The notes beneath the pieces are model-generated. The model did not search any database and had not been told where the DNA came from. It saw only the letters and a list, made by a program, of their open reading frames with translations. A stretch of 64,000 nucleotides of DNA, taken from the NCBI RefSeq assembly GCF_000445445.1, contig NZ_ASXP01000005.1:62053-126052 (forward strand). Reading direction: 5' to 3'. The stretch comes from Sporomusa ovata DSM 2662 (GTDB lineage: Bacteria > Bacillota > Negativicutes > Sporomusales > Sporomusaceae). The position numbers were made by a program, and so were the translations under genes. Numbering within the stretch: position 1 is the stretch's first letter; each line of letters begins with the position of its first letter. Of the stretch, positions 26,406 through 34,604 are shown one piece after another.

Positions 26406-26816
26406 CTAAAAAATTTCGGCATTTATCTTCTGCAACGTCTTTAATAGCTGCTCACTCTCTTCTTCAGTCAGTACTCCCAAAACTTGTTTGGATAACTCTG
26501 AATGAAATTGATGGTGTTCCTCATACGCCTGCAAGCCTTTTTCGGTAAGGCTGATTAAATATACTCGCCTGTCCTGGGAACTAAGCTCACGCTTGGCATA
26601 TTGCTTTCGTTCCAACCGGTCAATTGTCACTGTCGTAGTTCCTGTTGTTACCCCCAGCTTCATGGCTACATTTTTCATATTCAGCTGTCCATATTGTCCT
26701 AAAACTTCAATGGCATGCGCTTCTGACACTGTTAAGTCACTTGCCCGGATAACCGAACTTTCCCATGAAGAAAATCCATTAAAAAAACGAAGTAGCTCCT
26801 GTGTCAGATTTTCCAA
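26406..26816 (-). CDS. MarR-family regulator of the CDF exporter
   Basis: 136 residues with the winged-helix core: QYGQLNMKNVAMKLGVTTGT followed by DRLERKQYAKRELSSQDRR, the MarR recognition helix and wing. TTG 26816 lies eight bases after AAGGAGG. It is upstream of the CDF gene in a two-gene unit and near a large palindrome covering the promoter, so autoregulation of metal efflux is likely. AdcR/ZitR-like zinc sensing is possible, but the sensing ligands cannot be assigned with confidence. Confidence 0.82.
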   Translation of the reverse strand: MENLTQELLRFFNGFSSWESSVIRASDLTVSEAHAIEVLGQYGQLNMKNVAMKLGVTTGTTTVTIDRLERKQYAKRELSSQDRRVYLISLTEKGLQAYEEHHQFHSELSKQVLGVLTEEESEQLLKTLQKINAEIF

Positions 26817-26837
26817 TTCATTACCTCCTTTTTGTTA

Positions 26838-26892
26838 GATTATAATATTATTGCAATATCGTATTGTTTGATATTCTAATAATATTATAATC
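26838..26892 (-). promoter_or_regulatory. Operator/promoter palindrome of the MarR-CDF unit
   Basis: A 55-bp inverted repeat: GATTATAATATTATT (26838-26852) and AATAATATTATAATC (26878-26892). Within it, CAATA-TCG-TATTG (26854-26866) is a tighter palindrome of MarR-operator size. TATAAT elements lie in both arms, so repressor binding would cover the promoter. Confidence 0.65.
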
Positions 26893-26953
26893 AATCTTTT
26901 CACATAAAAGCAATACCTATTTCTAAAATGTTAGTCATCATCCCATTTTAGAA

Positions 26954-27006
26954 ACAAAAAAGCATGAAAAACTAAAAGGATTTCCTGTCCTCAATAGTTT
27001 CATGCC
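26954..27006 (-). terminator. Terminator of the porin-NikA operon
   Basis: Minus strand: GCATGAAACTA pairs with TAGTTTTTCATGC, with an inner AGGACAGGAAATCCT hairpin, and is followed by TTTTTTG. It lies 58 bases after the NikA-like gene stop. Confidence 0.7.
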
Positions 27007-27063
27007 TAAATATCCTATAAATAATATACTCTTGCAGCTTATATTTCAAAGGGAGTAGGTCGA

Positions 27064-28662
27064 TTACTTCCCAAAATACATCTTTTCAAAGGGAATTTCA
27101 TATTGAGAATCGTTGAAAGCAACCCCCTGCAAGCCTTTGATGGCAACAGCCTTGGTTTTGGAATAAGAAATCGGTATATACACACACTGATCATTGATAT
27201 ACGTTAAAATCTCTTTGTATTTTTCGGCACGTTTACCATTATCAGCTTCAATCATAATGGTAGTGATGGTATCATCCAGCCATTGTTTTCTTTCAAGACC
27301 TTTTTGCGCCTGACAGTCTCCATGAGCAGGAATTCTCCAGGAAGATACATAAGACTGCGGGTCATAGGGCGTTCCCCAGGATAACGAATATTGCAGGTCA
27401 AAATCACCGGTTCTTTGTCTATCCAGAAAAGCCTGTTTTTCCTCAGCCAAAATATTCATTGTAACGCCCACTGCTGCCAAATCAGCCTGCATGGACTCGG
27501 CAATGGTGCCTTCCTGCGCATTCTTGGCGTTATAAGAAAAAGTCACTTCGCATGTTTTGCCATCTTTGACACGAATGCCGTCAGCGCCTTTAATCCAGCC
27601 GGCTTCATCCAGCAGTTTGTTGGCCTCTGCCGGATCATAAGCAAATGTTTTTAAAGCAATATCACAAAACGGCACAGTTTTGGCCATTAAGGTGTCGGCT
27701 TGCTCTTCAGAGCCGTTTAATATCCCTGTAATGATATTTTGTTTATTGATGGCATGTTCGAAGGCTTCCCGAACCTTCAAGTCCTTGGTAACAGGTGCTT
27801 GGGTATTTAACAAAATAGCACGGGAAGCAATCGGTGGACTGAGATATGTTTTATAGTCGCCTTCTTTTTCCATCTTTTTATAAGAATCCAGGTCAATCTG
27901 ATCACCATCAGCCCCAAACAGCAAATCAATTTCACCATTTTTCAACGCTAATAAGATTGTCTGGGGGTCAGGCATAACCTTCCAATTAATTGTAGCGACT
28001 TTTGTTTTTTCACCCCAGTAATTTTCGTTACGGGTAAAGACTGCATATTGATTGTTCTCGTGCTTGGACAAAATCCAGGGGCCGGTACCCGCATAACCAT
28101 TTACGCCATGGTGAGTTGCGCCGTCAATAAAACATTTAGGCGAAATGAAACGGAACGGTCTGGTTAGCCCCAGTTCTACCAAAGTCGGATAATACGGATG
28201 CTTTAATACCAGTTTAAAAGTATGCTCGTCAACAACTACATTTTCCTTAATTTCATTGACCATATCCAGCCATTGGTGGCGTTTGATATTAGCCACAATG
28301 GCATCCATATTTAATTTAACAGCTTGTGAGTTGAAGGGTTCACCATCAGTGAATGTAACCCCCTTGCGCAAATGGAACGTATATTCCAAACCATCAGCCG
28401 AAATTTCCCAGCTTTCAGCCAAGGCTGGTTTGACTTTACCGCCTTCATTTTTTGTCAGACCCTCAAACACCATATTCTGAGCGGACATTTCACCCAGATA
28501 TAAATGCGGATTAATGTCACGGATATCTTTGGTACTGGCATAGTTAATTTCATTTTTGTTGGCAACAGCCGCATTACCGCCAGTACTTTTGCTGCAGCCT
28601 GCAAGCAAGCTGACGCACAGGGCAATTGCCATTACCATTGTTAGAACTTTTTTGAAATTCAT
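27064..28662 (-). CDS. NikA-like family 5 substrate-binding lipoprotein (orphan)
   Basis: 532 residues. Lipoprotein signal ending LLAGC. The family 5 pattern LAESWEISADGLEYTFHLRKG and TFTDGEPFNSQAVKLNMDAI is close to nickel-binding NikA/CntA proteins, as are AGTGPW, the WGTPYDPQSY block and the C-terminal YIPISYSK. It is 23 bases behind the SLH porin and has no permease or ATPase of its own, so it probably feeds one of the other Nik-like transporters in this window. Controlled by the porin leader. Ligand (nickel, cobalt or a chelate) is inference. Confidence 0.82.
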   Translation of the reverse strand: MNFKKVLTMVMAIALCVSLLAGCSKSTGGNAAVANKNEINYASTKDIRDINPHLYLGEMSAQNMVFEGLTKNEGGKVKPALAESWEISADGLEYTFHLRKGVTFTDGEPFNSQAVKLNMDAIVANIKRHQWLDMVNEIKENVVVDEHTFKLVLKHPYYPTLVELGLTRPFRFISPKCFIDGATHHGVNGYAGTGPWILSKHENNQYAVFTRNENYWGEKTKVATINWKVMPDPQTILLALKNGEIDLLFGADGDQIDLDSYKKMEKEGDYKTYLSPPIASRAILLNTQAPVTKDLKVREAFEHAINKQNIITGILNGSEEQADTLMAKTVPFCDIALKTFAYDPAEANKLLDEAGWIKGADGIRVKDGKTCEVTFSYNAKNAQEGTIAESMQADLAAVGVTMNILAEEKQAFLDRQRTGDFDLQYSLSWGTPYDPQSYVSSWRIPAHGDCQAQKGLERKQWLDDTITTIMIEADNGKRAEKYKEILTYINDQCVYIPISYSKTKAVAIKGLQGVAFNDSQYEIPFEKMYFGK

Positions 28663-28685
28663 TTGAACTCTCCTTCTTATGGGTT

Positions 28686-30008
28686 TTAGAATTTATAGTT
28701 GGTAATCAAATGATAAGACGGTTTGTATTCGCTAAAACCAGCTTTGTTTTCATCATATGGTTTCAGATTATAATATCTGGCTTCAACATTGACGTTTTTG
28801 GCAAATACATATTGCACACCAAGTCCAAAGCCTTTGGCACCGGCACCACCAATGCCATTACCGCCGCTTACCACCAAAGTTCCTGGATTATTAGTTGAAT
28901 CAACCGCATAATTTCCCAGACTTAAATAATCAAAATTGATGCCATAGGAACCCGGTTTGCTGTTGTCAATGCCTTTCCATTGTACCCTGCCCCAGTAGCC
29001 ATGCTTTTGGGCATTTGCCGGCAATTTATCATGATTGTTTTCTACATATTCGCCGTTGACAGTAAAGTCACCGGTTTTTGTTTTAAAACCATATGCTGTT
29101 TGGTTAAAATTGTACCCGACAGAATTAGTCATGGTATCCAGATGAGCGACAGTCAGGTTAGTATTCTGACCAATCTTCACATTCAGATTAGCTAAGGCTG
29201 CATTAGTCGTGGCCCCACTACCTGTATAAGCGGCTAAATCACCATAGCCGGCTGATAGTTGGGCATTGCCAAAATCATAGGTGGCATAGGCTCCGTCAAT
29301 TGAGTTGCCATCCCAGATAATTCCCTGGCCCAAAGATGGCAATATCCGACCAAGAGCAAAGGTTGTCTGCTTATTCTTCCATTGCAGTTCAGCCTTGTCA
29401 AAGGCAGGATTGGAATAAGTTGAACTTTTACTTGTACCATTGACAGCACGCTTATTACTGGTATGTGTTGCCACAAGACGGCTATTGAACTTTAAATTAT
29501 CGGTAATATCTGCCGCAATATTTAGTCTCACACGCTCTTGTATGCGCGTGTCTGCGTCTTTGTCAGTATTTTTAGTTTTTTGATCCCAGTTACTCTGGTA
29601 ACGAATCCGGACATCACCATTGGTGATTTTTACCGGCGACGTATTTTTCTCTAATTTATCTAACCGGCTGGCAACATTACTTGTTTCACTCAGGTTAAAT
29701 TCAGGCGCAAATTCAGCTTTAAGTTTTTCAATCGTGGCTTGGGCTGTCGCATCAGCGTTAGCTGATTTTGCCATGGCCTTGGCTACAATAGCTGCCATTT
29801 CGCAGCGTGTCAAGATAACATTGTCTTTGTAAGCGCCACCGCCGAAGCCTTCGACAAGACCCGCTTCCGCCAACTGGCTGATAGCACTATAGGTCCAGTG
29901 TTTTTCCGGAACTACAGCAAAAAGATTCGCCGGAACGGCCAGTGAAGTACCAGCCATACTTAAACTGAATACGGCATACAGAGCGATCATAGTTTTCTTT
30001 TTCATCAA
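28686..30008 (-). CDS. SLH-domain porin (OmpM-like)
   Basis: 440 residues. A signal peptide is followed by one SLH domain (about residues 30-78: VPEKHWTYSAISQLAEAGL ... LTRCEMAAIVAKAMA), a helical linker (80-115) and an antiparallel beta-barrel ending in the aromatic residue of NYKF. SLH porins tether the outer membrane of Negativicutes to peptidoglycan, which is the strongest taxonomic marker in the window. Here the porin is in one operon with a NikA-like lipoprotein and has an NTGAA-hairpin leader, so it is probably a dedicated channel for a small metal chelate rather than the major OmpM (inference). Confidence 0.85.
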   Translation of the reverse strand: MMKKKTMIALYAVFSLSMAGTSLAVPANLFAVVPEKHWTYSAISQLAEAGLVEGFGGGAYKDNVILTRCEMAAIVAKAMAKSANADATAQATIEKLKAEFAPEFNLSETSNVASRLDKLEKNTSPVKITNGDVRIRYQSNWDQKTKNTDKDADTRIQERVRLNIAADITDNLKFNSRLVATHTSNKRAVNGTSKSSTYSNPAFDKAELQWKNKQTTFALGRILPSLGQGIIWDGNSIDGAYATYDFGNAQLSAGYGDLAAYTGSGATTNAALANLNVKIGQNTNLTVAHLDTMTNSVGYNFNQTAYGFKTKTGDFTVNGEYVENNHDKLPANAQKHGYWGRVQWKGIDNSKPGSYGINFDYLSLGNYAVDSTNNPGTLVVSGGNGIGGAGAKGFGLGVQYVFAKNVNVEARYYNLKPYDENKAGFSEYKPSYHLITNYKF

Positions 30009-30124
30009 ATTTCTCCTATTCTTTTCCTCGTCAAAAATAATACAAATTCTAAAAAAGGTTCATATTGAAGACTAAATGGATGGCTCCAGTCAGATCATAG
30101 CCTGAACAAACGCTAGCCTCTTAA

Positions 30125-30281
30125 AAAATAATAAACCACGATAAGCTCAGCCGTTCTTAGCTGTGCTAACCGTGGTTTCAAACCAACAAATAACAGTTTT
30201 TAATTTTCATAATGTAAAAATTACGTACAGCATTCATTACTGCATTGTTCATATTATAACGTACTTTTTTTTAGTTTACAA
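30125..30281 (-). promoter_or_regulatory. Promoter and NTGAA-hairpin attenuator of porin-NikA
   Basis: Minus-strand TTGTAA (30276-30281), 17-base spacer, TATAAT (30253-30258). Hairpin A CAGTA-ATGAA-TGCTG (30228-30242); hairpin B TGGT-TTGAA-ACCA (30173-30185). The 3' arm of B is reused in the terminator AACCACG...CGTGGTTTATTATTTTTT (30125-30182). The remaining bases to the porin ATG carry only its ribosome site AGGAGA. Confidence 0.7.
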
Positions 30282-30377
30282 TACAAGTTTTGTTAGAATT
30301 ATATTTAATTATGTATTTTTACCAAAATAATGGTTTATGCTTTGGAATTGCTGTCAAATTGATAATACTATCCTGCT

Positions 30378-31145
30378 TTATTTTACTGAACTCATTGCCA
30401 TAACATGGGGAACACCATCACTGGCCAGATGAATGGCAGCCTTCACCTGGTACACCGTCCGGAGCATTTCCGTGGTCAGCACTGCTGCAGGCTGTCCGGC
30501 AGCATACACCTCGCCGTCAAATAAGACAACAATTTCATCAGCATACCGGGCGGCCATATCCAGCTGATGCAAGGTAACGACAGTCGTCAGGCTTCTGCTA
30601 ATAGTCAGTTGTTTGATTAACTCCAGCATTTCCAGTTCCCGGTGCAAATCCAAACTATTTGTCGGTTCATCCAAGAGTAAAATGCTAGGTTCGCGCACTA
30701 ACGCCTGTGCAATAAACACCATCTGCCTTTGACCGCCACTCAACTCGCAAATATTCCTGGCAGCTAATTTTTCTATACCTAGTTGCCTGAGAATTTTCAA
30801 AACATAATTTACCTCGACATCACTGACTTTCAGGGACAGCGAATGTACCCTTCCCAGCAAAACAACCTCAAAAACACTCAAAACAGCTTTTCCACAACCT
30901 TCTTGTGAGAGATAGCTGATCTGCTTTGCTATGTCCTGTGGTTTAAGAGTACTTAGGCTCCTGTCATTCATCAGAATATCACCCTGTCCCCGCAGGATGC
31001 CGCTGATACATTTTAACAACGTAGACTTACCTGTTGCATTGGGACCAATGACAGCTGTCACTTTACCTGGGGAAAAGGTAAGATTGATGTTTTTTAATAT
31101 TGGCTGGGAGTCATAGCCAAAAGAAAAATTACTTATTTGCAGCAT
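30378..31145 (-). CDS. ABC ATPase, FecE/BtuD type
   Basis: About 255 residues. Walker A GPNATGKST near 36, signature LSGGQRQM near 133, Walker B ILLLDEPT near 155 and the switch His in TTVVTLHQLD. It energises the FecCD-type permease encoded just upstream. ATG 31145 overlaps the permease stop by three bases. Substrate is an iron, corrinoid or other metal chelate; the methyltransferase in the operon does not decide which. Confidence 0.86.
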   Translation of the reverse strand: MLQISNFSFGYDSQPILKNINLTFSPGKVTAVIGPNATGKSTLLKCISGILRGQGDILMNDRSLSTLKPQDIAKQISYLSQEGCGKAVLSVFEVVLLGRVHSLSLKVSDVEVNYVLKILRQLGIEKLAARNICELSGGQRQMVFIAQALVREPSILLLDEPTNSLDLHRELEMLELIKQLTISRSLTTVVTLHQLDMAARYADEIVVLFDGEVYAAGQPAAVLTTEMLRTVYQVKAAIHLASDGVPHVMAMSSVK

Positions 31146-32191
31146 CACCAGTACCTTCTTTTCTGCGTCAATATCAACGAAAAGAAGAATGGTACACCGA
31201 TCAGCGAAGTAACAATTCCTATCGGAAAAATCGCGCCCGGAATAATCAGCTTACTGCCAATAGAGGCAGCCGAAAGCAGCAGGGCTCCGCCTAAAGCCGA
31301 TACAGGCAAAAAAAACCGTTGATCTTCGCCTACCAGCATTCTGGCAATATGAGGTCCGACTAAACCAATAAACCCGATAGTACCTACGAAACAAACTGCC
31401 GAAGCAGTTAACAAGGAAATAAGCACAAATGTCTTGAGCCGCAGCTTTTCAACATTTATTCCCAGGCTTTTGGCCTTTTCATCGCCCAGCTTCAGGGCTG
31501 TAAGCTTCCAGGCGTCTTTTACCAGCAGAGGAACGGCAAGGACAAGGACTGTCGCAACTACGCCCACTTTGGCCCAGGTTGCCTTCATTAAGCTGCCGAA
31601 CAGCCAAAATACTATGGCCTGAAGTGCTTCAGCAGAAGCCATATATTGCAGTAAAGCCAATAAAGCATGAAAGAGAAACAGCAGGCCAATTCCTGCCAAT
31701 ACCATGGTTTCAGCCGTAATTGCTCTGGCCCTGCCGATGAAGTAAATCAACAGGCAGCTTAATAGCGCAAAAACAAAAGCATTGAGCGGGACCAGATAAT
31801 CTTCGGGAATTGGCAGTGTACCTCCCCCCACGACAATGGCTAATGCCGCACCAAAACCGGCCCCTGCCGATATTCCCAGGGTATAGGGGCTGGCCAGTGG
31901 ATTATCCAGAATGGTCTGCATCTCGGCACCGGCAATACCCAGGGTTGCGCCGACAACCAGGGCCATCAAGGCTGTCGGCAGCCGCAAGGTCCAGACAATA
32001 ACCTCTGTTGTCGGCTCAACCAAGCCTGTCCCCCAAATTGCATTAACTACATCTGGTACAGCTAACCAAGCTGGCCCCACCAAAATATCAACAAGCAAGC
32101 TCACCGTGCATACCGCAGCGAATAGAAGCAAATAGGAATACTTTTTTGCAGTAATACCCTGATATATTACTTGTTCTTTTACTAGTTCCAT
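31145..32191 (-). CDS. FecCD-type ABC permease
   Basis: About 348 residues, some nine or ten helices. Family marks: LRLPTALMALVVGATLGIAGAEMQ with the NPLASPYTLGISAGAGFGAAL stretch after it, and the C-terminal GFIGLVGPHIARMLVG. It imports siderophore, heme or corrinoid complexes as a homodimer with the ATPase. ATG 32191 has better spacing to GGAG than the ATG at 32197. Confidence 0.87.
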   Translation of the reverse strand: MELVKEQVIYQGITAKKYSYLLLFAAVCTVSLLVDILVGPAWLAVPDVVNAIWGTGLVEPTTEVIVWTLRLPTALMALVVGATLGIAGAEMQTILDNPLASPYTLGISAGAGFGAALAIVVGGGTLPIPEDYLVPLNAFVFALLSCLLIYFIGRARAITAETMVLAGIGLLFLFHALLALLQYMASAEALQAIVFWLFGSLMKATWAKVGVVATVLVLAVPLLVKDAWKLTALKLGDEKAKSLGINVEKLRLKTFVLISLLTASAVCFVGTIGFIGLVGPHIARMLVGEDQRFFLPVSALGGALLLSAASIGSKLIIPGAIFPIGIVTSLIGVPFFFSLILTQKRRYW

Positions 32192-32206
32192 ACTCATTCT
32201 CCTCGC

Positions 32207-33361
32207 CTAATTCTGCAGATCCATCATCCAGACACCACTCAGCTCAACAGGCAAAAACTTCTTGTAAAATTCCTGGAAGCTTATTAGCGGGTCTACATCC
32301 TTAAACTCTTCAGGATAAAACTTTTTCGCCAAATACTGAATAACCACCGAATCATAGACCTCGCGGGAAATCGCATGATGGATGGAAAAGACTTGCTTAT
32401 TTTTCACGGCGTTAAGTTCTGACCAGCCTGCCCTGTTGGTAAAAGCTTGAAGCAGCTTCTGTGATTCTGCTTGATCGGCCATAAAGCCCATACGCAGGGA
32501 ATCCGCTTTTTTCGGCCAATATGCGCCTGTGATAATAATCATATCAGGATTAGCCTTCAGTAAAAACTCAGGGTTTATTGGTGCAAATTTTTCAATTTTA
32601 TCCTTGGTTATATTAATGCCGCCGCATTTTTCCACCAAAGCACCCCACATATAGTTTCCATAACTATTGCCATAAGTAGCCGGACCTTCTGAGCCGCACT
32701 CCACATAGACATTAGGCTTAGGCTTGTTAATCAATTGTAAACGTGAGTAGATTTTATTGACCTCTTCCTGGTGATAGGCTGCCAGTTCTTGAGCCCGCTG
32801 TTCCTTGCCGAGAATTTTTCCAAGCAGTTGAATGCTCTTTGTATGATTTTCGACAGTTTCCAGGTGGTAATCAATAAATACAGTAGGTATACCCGCTGCC
32901 TCCAGTTTTTTTACAATATCCTGGGCTTGTTTCTGCACACTTAGCGGTAAAATCAGTACATCCGGTTTTAAGGCAATAACCTTTTCGACATTAAAAGTGT
33001 CCTGATCGATATTCCCTATATCCGGAATCTTCGCTAATTCCGGCATAGCTTCAGAATATTTTTCCCACATATCGAAGCGGTTGATCTTTAATCCATTATC
33101 CCAGCCGGCAATCTTTTGCTGTACATTTTTCCCCTCTAGCGCCAGCATAGTAATAAAGCCGCCACCGCTGCCGCTCCACTGCAGCACTACCTTATTGACC
33201 GGCGCTTTGATTTTTACCTCCCGCCCGGCAAGGTCGGTGACCTGAATTTGCTCGTCTTGTTTTACTGCCGTTTGCTGCGAGCAACCTGCTAGTACGGTAA
33301 TAGCAACCACAAATACTAAAACTACTACGCATAGTTGTTTTAATGACGATTTCCAATTCAT
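32207..33361 (-). CDS. Periplasmic metal-chelate binding lipoprotein (FecB/BtuF family)
   Basis: About 384 residues. Lipoprotein signal ending VLAGCS. The class III binding-protein fold is visible: IQVTDLAGREVKI, KVIALKPDVLILPL and the helical backbone, then YGNYMWGALVEKCGGINIT and FLLKANPDMIIITGAYWP. Such proteins deliver siderophores or corrinoids to FecCD permeases. ATG 33361 with AGGATGGGG upstream is preferred over an upstream ATG at 33424 that would precede the lipoprotein signal with 21 extra residues. Confidence 0.83.
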   Translation of the reverse strand: MNWKSSLKQLCVVVLVFVVAITVLAGCSQQTAVKQDEQIQVTDLAGREVKIKAPVNKVVLQWSGSGGGFITMLALEGKNVQQKIAGWDNGLKINRFDMWEKYSEAMPELAKIPDIGNIDQDTFNVEKVIALKPDVLILPLSVQKQAQDIVKKLEAAGIPTVFIDYHLETVENHTKSIQLLGKILGKEQRAQELAAYHQEEVNKIYSRLQLINKPKPNVYVECGSEGPATYGNSYGNYMWGALVEKCGGINITKDKIEKFAPINPEFLLKANPDMIIITGAYWPKKADSLRMGFMADQAESQKLLQAFTNRAGWSELNAVKNKQVFSIHHAISREVYDSVVIQYLAKKFYPEEFKDVDPLISFQEFYKKFLPVELSGVWMMDLQN

Positions 33362-33380
33362 TGTAACTATCCCCATCCTC

Positions 33381-33542
33381 TTATTTTTCCACCAACACAA
33401 ATCGAAAAATATATGCCTGCTCATAAGCAGCCTTCATTCTGTCGTCAATGCACAAAAAGCCGTCTTCCTTACGGGAAATGTCAATATACCCCTGCGGCTT
33501 GCGCCGCTCAATTTCTACTTGAGTAGTTATTTTGAGGCACAA
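33381..33542 (-). CDS. Small unrecognised ORF between methyltransferase and binding protein
   Basis: A 53-codon frame from TTG 33542, overlapping the methyltransferase 3' end by 16 bases and stopping 19 bases before the next gene's start. The translation is protein-like and charged (EIERRKPQGYIDISRKEDGF, then CIDDRMKAAYEQAYIFRF). It fills exactly the gap between two operon genes. No ribosome site is evident for the TTG. I do not recognise the family; it might be a small accessory protein or the remnant of a larger gene. Confidence 0.45.
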   Translation of the reverse strand: MCLKITTQVEIERRKPQGYIDISRKEDGFLCIDDRMKAAYEQAYIFRFVLVEK

Positions 33543-34273
33543 ATGGCAAACATGGGCGTAGGCTTATATAACAATTGCTCCATTTCATCATGAACCATGG
33601 GACTGATATTGTCTTGAACCTCTACCTGTCGAAAACCGCAATTACGAAAAGCTTGCTCATCCCACAACGGCCGTTTTTCATAGGTTAGAGGCAACTTACG
33701 GGCAATAGCCTCATTTTCTTTTCGCTGCCTGGGTGAAGTATTTTGTTTGTACCCTTTTTCCATTGCCAGCCGCAAATATTTATCACATTCGGCCTGAAGA
33801 GCCGGGTCACTAAGACCTAAATGCCAATTTGCATCAAATACCAGTGCTTTTCCTGTTGGTTTTAACAGCCTGTGCCATTCTTGATAGACTTCCATTGGAT
33901 TTGGCAGTAACCAAGTTACGTTTCTGGACACAATTAAATCCAAACTTTCCTTGGGCAGGTCAACATCATGGGCATCAGCCTTCAAAAAACGTATATTCGT
34001 TCCGGCTGACACAGCATTTTGCCGCGCTTCTTTCAACATTTCTTCACATTTGTCAATAGCGGTAACCGAATAGTTCATTCCAGCCAGCAAAATGGCGAAA
34101 AATCCCGGCCCGGTCCCCACATCTAGCACCGTAAGATTTTCTTGCTCACCCGCGTACTTACGCAGTAACGACTCCCAGGCCTGTTTTTTCTGGCAGATCA
34201 TTTCCCGTTTTACCAGATCACTATAGCTATCAGCACGTCCATTCCAGTATGTTTCTATACGTTGTTCCAGCAT
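33527..34273 (-). CDS. Class I SAM-dependent methyltransferase
   Basis: 248 residues with motif I VLDVGTGPGFFAILLAG near 49, an acidic motif II end (TAIDKCEEML), and SRNVTWLLPNP in the motif IV/post region. It is of the UbiE/Methyltransf_11 kind. It is the first gene of a four- or five-gene unit with a FecCD importer, as in several anaerobe metal-uptake loci. It could modify a metallophore or act as a small-molecule carrier enzyme; the substrate is unknown. AAAGGAG lies upstream of ATG 34273. Confidence 0.8.
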   Translation of the reverse strand: MLEQRIETYWNGRADSYSDLVKREMICQKKQAWESLLRKYAGEQENLTVLDVGTGPGFFAILLAGMNYSVTAIDKCEEMLKEARQNAVSAGTNIRFLKADAHDVDLPKESLDLIVSRNVTWLLPNPMEVYQEWHRLLKPTGKALVFDANWHLGLSDPALQAECDKYLRLAMEKGYKQNTSPRQRKENEAIARKLPLTYEKRPLWDEQAFRNCGFRQVEVQDNISPMVHDEMEQLLYKPTPMFAICASK

Positions 34274-34365
34274 ACCGATTAACTCCTTTATAAAATAAAT
34301 TTTAGCTATACCTTCGCTATATTACTCAACAACTTAGTAGTGGTGATATATCCCCCCTGAAAAAC

Positions 34366-34518
34366 AAAAAACCACAAAGGATAGGACTTTAATCGTCCAA
34401 ATACCCTTCGTGGATATGTCTTACTTGTTGAGATTTAGGTACTAAATCTACTAGTCAACTTACCGACCTTCAAGTCAGTATTCGCTAAAATTATAACTTA
34501 TTATAATCAACAGTACAA
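34366..34518 (-). promoter_or_regulatory. Promoter and NTGAA-hairpin attenuator of the methyltransferase-FecCD operon
   Basis: Minus-strand TTGTAC (34513-34518), 17-base spacer, TATAAT (34490-34495). Hairpin A ACTGAC-TTGAAG-GTCGGT (34462-34479). Hairpin B ATATCC-ACGAA-GGGTAT (34401-34417), a variant loop. Terminator CCACGAAGG...CCTTTGTGG then TTTTTTG (34366-34413). A third hairpin (TAGATTT/AAATCT) sits between A and B. Confidence 0.7.
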
Positions 34519-34604
34519 TACATATTGTGAAAATATTATTTATTCCCTAAATATCCTGTATCAAGAAGCTACCAATCTAACTTAACCTTCTACATACTCA
34601 TGTA

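Noticed and set aside
26954..27006. Another NTGAA leader, because the hairpin contains CATGAA
   Set aside because: No first hairpin and no competing stem; it ends the porin-NikA operon and behaves as a plain terminator.
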